Shown piece after piece: positions 20,702-20,960 of a stretch of 20,960 nucleotides of DNA (the stretch's first letter is position 1; the number at the start of each line of letters is the position of its first letter). The notes beneath the pieces are model-generated. The model had not been told where the DNA came from. It saw only the letters and a program-made list of their open reading frames with translations, and searched no databases. The position numbers and the translations under genes were made by a program. This DNA comes from Thiohalocapsa sp. (lineage in GTDB: Bacteria; Pseudomonadota; Gammaproteobacteria; Chromatiales; Chromatiaceae), in the NCBI RefSeq assembly GCF_019695415.1, contig NZ_JAIFKJ010000164.1, forward strand, positions 1 through 20,960, in the 5' to 3' direction.

Positions 20702-20960
20702 ACGAGCAGGACGATCTGATCGGGGACCTGATCGCGGAGGTCGCCCGCTACCATGGGGTAGCGATCTCACGCGACGAGCCGATCGTCTCCCTTGTCCTCC
20801 TGAACCAGCTCATCCCGAGGCCGTATCTCGAGGAGACGGTCCCTCCGGCCCCCCACTCCCGCCGGGGTGCCCGCCTCACGGAGGGCACCGGCGGCCTCAG
20901 GGACCTGGAGGGGCGGGAGGGCCGGGCGGGAGTGCGCGCCGGCGGCGGGCGGGGGTTCCG
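20698..20960 (+). CDS. TraM-like conjugal-transfer protein fragment (open at window edge)
   Basis: From GTG 20698, overlapping the preceding stop, the frame runs open to the window end (87 codons). The first 45 residues, NEQDDLIGDLIAEVARYHGV then AISRDEPIVSLVLLNQLI, match the start of TraM-type proteins of IncP-like conjugation systems (DxLIxEIAxKHGIAVxRDDPIxxLQTINxRL). After that the translation becomes Pro/Gly/Arg-rich (PPAPHSRRGARLTEGTGG and onward) and unlike TraM, so the gene is probably truncated or rearranged. The final 80 bases are very G-rich on the plus strand. The match is by pattern memory; a short helical match can mislead. If right, it is the only trace of a conjugative element in the window. 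Confidence 0.45.
   Translation, partial: MNEQDDLIGDLIAEVARYHGVAISRDEPIVSLVLLNQLIPRPYLEETVPPAPHSRRGARLTEGTGGLRDLEGREGRAGVRAGGGRGF

Overview
This 20.96 kb window is GC-rich bacterial chromosome. The gene complement (tilS, accA, cysG, yajC-secD-secF, FadL-type porin, TusA/DsrE2 sulfur carriers, 2OG oxygenase, NnrU) points to a gammaproteobacterium. The rhodanese-TusA-DsrE2 cluster together with siroheme synthase and a periplasmic rhodanese/thioredoxin pair suggests a sulfur-metabolising lineage, for instance Ectothiorhodospiraceae or Chromatiales. That placement is an inference from gene content; no rRNA or tRNA is present to test it.

Layout. (1) 1-2380, minus strand: accA then tilS, which runs off the left edge. 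(2) 2514-3601, minus strand: an L,D-transpeptidase lipoprotein, then a decayed fragment of a Y-family DNA polymerase (DinB) carrying an exact 13-bp tandem duplication, then a 52-residue membrane peptide. (3) 3728-4769: ygbA (plus), preceded by an FNR/DNR-type box and apparently leaderless, converging on nnrU (minus). Both families are linked to nitrogen-oxide metabolism. (4) 4770-7636, minus strand: LysR regulator, unknown 136-residue protein, PerM/AI-2E-family permease, then a hairpin-dense spacer. (5) 8103-9404: FadL-family outer-membrane channel, closed by a strong terminator. (6) 9686-11166, minus strand: rhodanese, tusA and dsrE2, a sulfane-sulfur relay. (7) 11408-12841: cysG, followed by a truncated ORF that looks like the start of a neutral-ceramidase-like protein. 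(8) 13200-14475: a secreted rhodanese and a membrane-anchored thioredoxin-like protein, divergent, whose likely start codons share a CATG tetranucleotide. (9) 14603-16872: FmdB-type zinc-ribbon protein, a conserved unknown, a 2OG-Fe(II) oxygenase and an NRDE-family protein. (10) 16931-20276, minus strand: yajC-secD-secF. (11) The right edge (about 20606-20960) has fragments that resemble conjugal-transfer TraM, not the tgt gene usually found upstream of yajC.

How the genes work together. The cytoplasmic rhodanese would load sulfur onto TusA, with DsrE2 as a further carrier. CysG makes siroheme for sulfite or nitrite reductases, and the periplasmic rhodanese and thioredoxin-like protein could handle sulfur or thiol chemistry outside the membrane. 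YgbA and NnrU point to exposure to nitrogen oxides under low oxygen. The rest is housekeeping: tRNA modification, fatty-acid synthesis and protein export. Decayed genes (dinB, ceramidase-like, TraM-like) and several small dispersed repeats lie between the intact genes.
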